Assembly (NCBI GenBank): GCA_946543095.1
Contig: CAMNLO010000077.1
Coordinates: forward strand, 1 to 7,178
From: an uncultured bacterium
Lineage (GTDB): Bacteria; Bacillota; Clostridia; Lachnospirales; Lachnospiraceae
Direction: 5' to 3'
DNA length: 7,178 nucleotides
Made by a program: the position numbers and the translations under genes. Under the pieces are notes generated by a model, which saw only the letters and a program-made list of their open reading frames with translations, was not told the DNA's origin and ran no database searches. Of the stretch, positions 6,747 to 7,178 are shown in pieces; position 1 is the first letter of the stretch, and every line of letters begins with the position of its first letter.

Positions 6747-7178
6747 TCAGCAGGTCTTATCTTTCAGATGGTTCTTTCCGCACATGGTCTCGTAAAAGAT
6801 CCCCATGATCAGGTGGTCCAGCACCATGTGAATGTCCTCCGTGACCTGCATGCTCATCACCGGGACGTGGACGTTTACATCCGAAAGCTGTGCCAGCTTT
6901 CCGCCGTCATAGCCCGTTAAGCCGATGACCTTCGCCCCTGTCTCTTTGGCATATTCCACGGCATTGATCACGTTTTTGGAATTGCCGCTGCCGGAGATGG
7001 CAAACACCAGGTCTTTGTCCGTCAGCCGCCCCTTTAACTGGAAACGGAAGACCTCGTCGTAGCTGATGTCATTGGCAATGGCGGTGAGGGTGGCGATATT
7101 GTCGCTTAAGCAGTAAAACCGGAATTTCTTTTCCGTCCATTCAGACAATCCCTTGTTGAAATCATTCTGGATGTGGGA
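6747..7178 (-). CDS. SIS-domain phosphosugar isomerase, GmhA/DiaA-like, 5' end outside window
   Basis: The C-terminal 143 residues of a SIS protein. The frame is open to the right edge: before the TTG at 7148 it reads SHIQNDFNKG, which fits the S-H-x-x-x-D-x-x-K-G segment following the GNGGS loop of this family. The TTG is therefore internal and the start lies beyond base 7178. Visible marks are the phosphate loop AISGSGNSKNVINA, the strand AKVIGLTGYDGGKLAQLSDVNVHVP and TEDIHMVLDHLIMGIFYE, the conserved last helix with Glu and His positions used in catalysis or zinc binding in sedoheptulose-7-phosphate isomerase. GmhA makes the first intermediate of ADP- and GDP-heptose; DiaA-like relatives act elsewhere. 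Being followed by an epimerase and a GT2 enzyme, a sugar-phosphate role is favoured here. A 72-nt gap to the epimerase with no convincing terminator suggests one operon. Ketose-phosphate substrate is inferred, not shown. Confidence 0.9.
   Translation of the reverse strand, partial: SHIQNDFNKGLSEWTEKKFRFYCLSDNIATLTAIANDISYDEVFRFQLKGRLTDKDLVFAISGSGNSKNVINAVEYAKETGAKVIGLTGYDGGKLAQLSDVNVHVPVMSMQVTEDIHMVLDHLIMGIFYETMCGKNHLKDKTC

Noticed and set aside
1..7178. CRISPR array, tRNA, rRNA, IS ends, toxin-antitoxin or anti-phage genes
   Set aside because: Looked for on both strands; no spaced repeats, cloverleaf, transposase or defence-domain motif was seen.

Overview
The window looks like chromosome of a Gram-positive anaerobe of the Clostridia, most likely Lachnospiraceae. 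This rests on protein style, AGGA/GGAGG-type ribosome sites and gene content; no rRNA or marker gene fixes the species. It holds six protein-coding genes, two of them cut by the window edges, and one probable gene remnant. I see no tRNA, rRNA, CRISPR array, transposase or integrase.

Region 1 (1-2166, + strand, GC-rich, Ile almost always ATC): the 3' part of trpD (anthranilate phosphoribosyltransferase, tryptophan synthesis; its true start lies left of the window), then a stand-alone HD-GYP protein, a likely cyclic-di-GMP phosphodiesterase. The next tryptophan gene, trpC, does not follow trpD. A perfect 9-bp hairpin sits directly behind the HD-GYP stop codon.

Region 2 (about 2200-4640, + strand, AT-richer, with many ATA and ATT codons): a short open tail that resembles the C-terminal end of a MarR-type repressor but has no start or DNA-binding part, then a small VOC (glyoxalase-fold) protein, then a 595-residue protein. 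The latter joins a twelve-helix MATE transporter to a cytoplasmic GHKL/RsbW-like ATPase-fold domain whose usual ATP-site residues are replaced. These three read as one transcription unit, with the regulator decayed. The block looks like a laterally acquired efflux cassette between two older blocks. The MATE-GHKL fusion is the most unusual thing here.

Region 3 (4688-7178, - strand, GC-rich again): a surface-sugar operon read right to left. It has a GmhA-like SIS-domain phosphosugar isomerase (start beyond the right edge), an extended-SDR NAD-dependent sugar epimerase/dehydratase, and a GT2 glycosyltransferase with two C-terminal membrane helices of the polyprenyl-phosphate-glycosyltransferase type. 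The last two genes are 4 nt apart. Together they suggest making a sugar-phosphate or nucleotide sugar, modifying it, and loading it onto a lipid carrier for the cell surface. Regions 2 and 3 converge at 4574-4687, which holds weak terminator-like hairpins.
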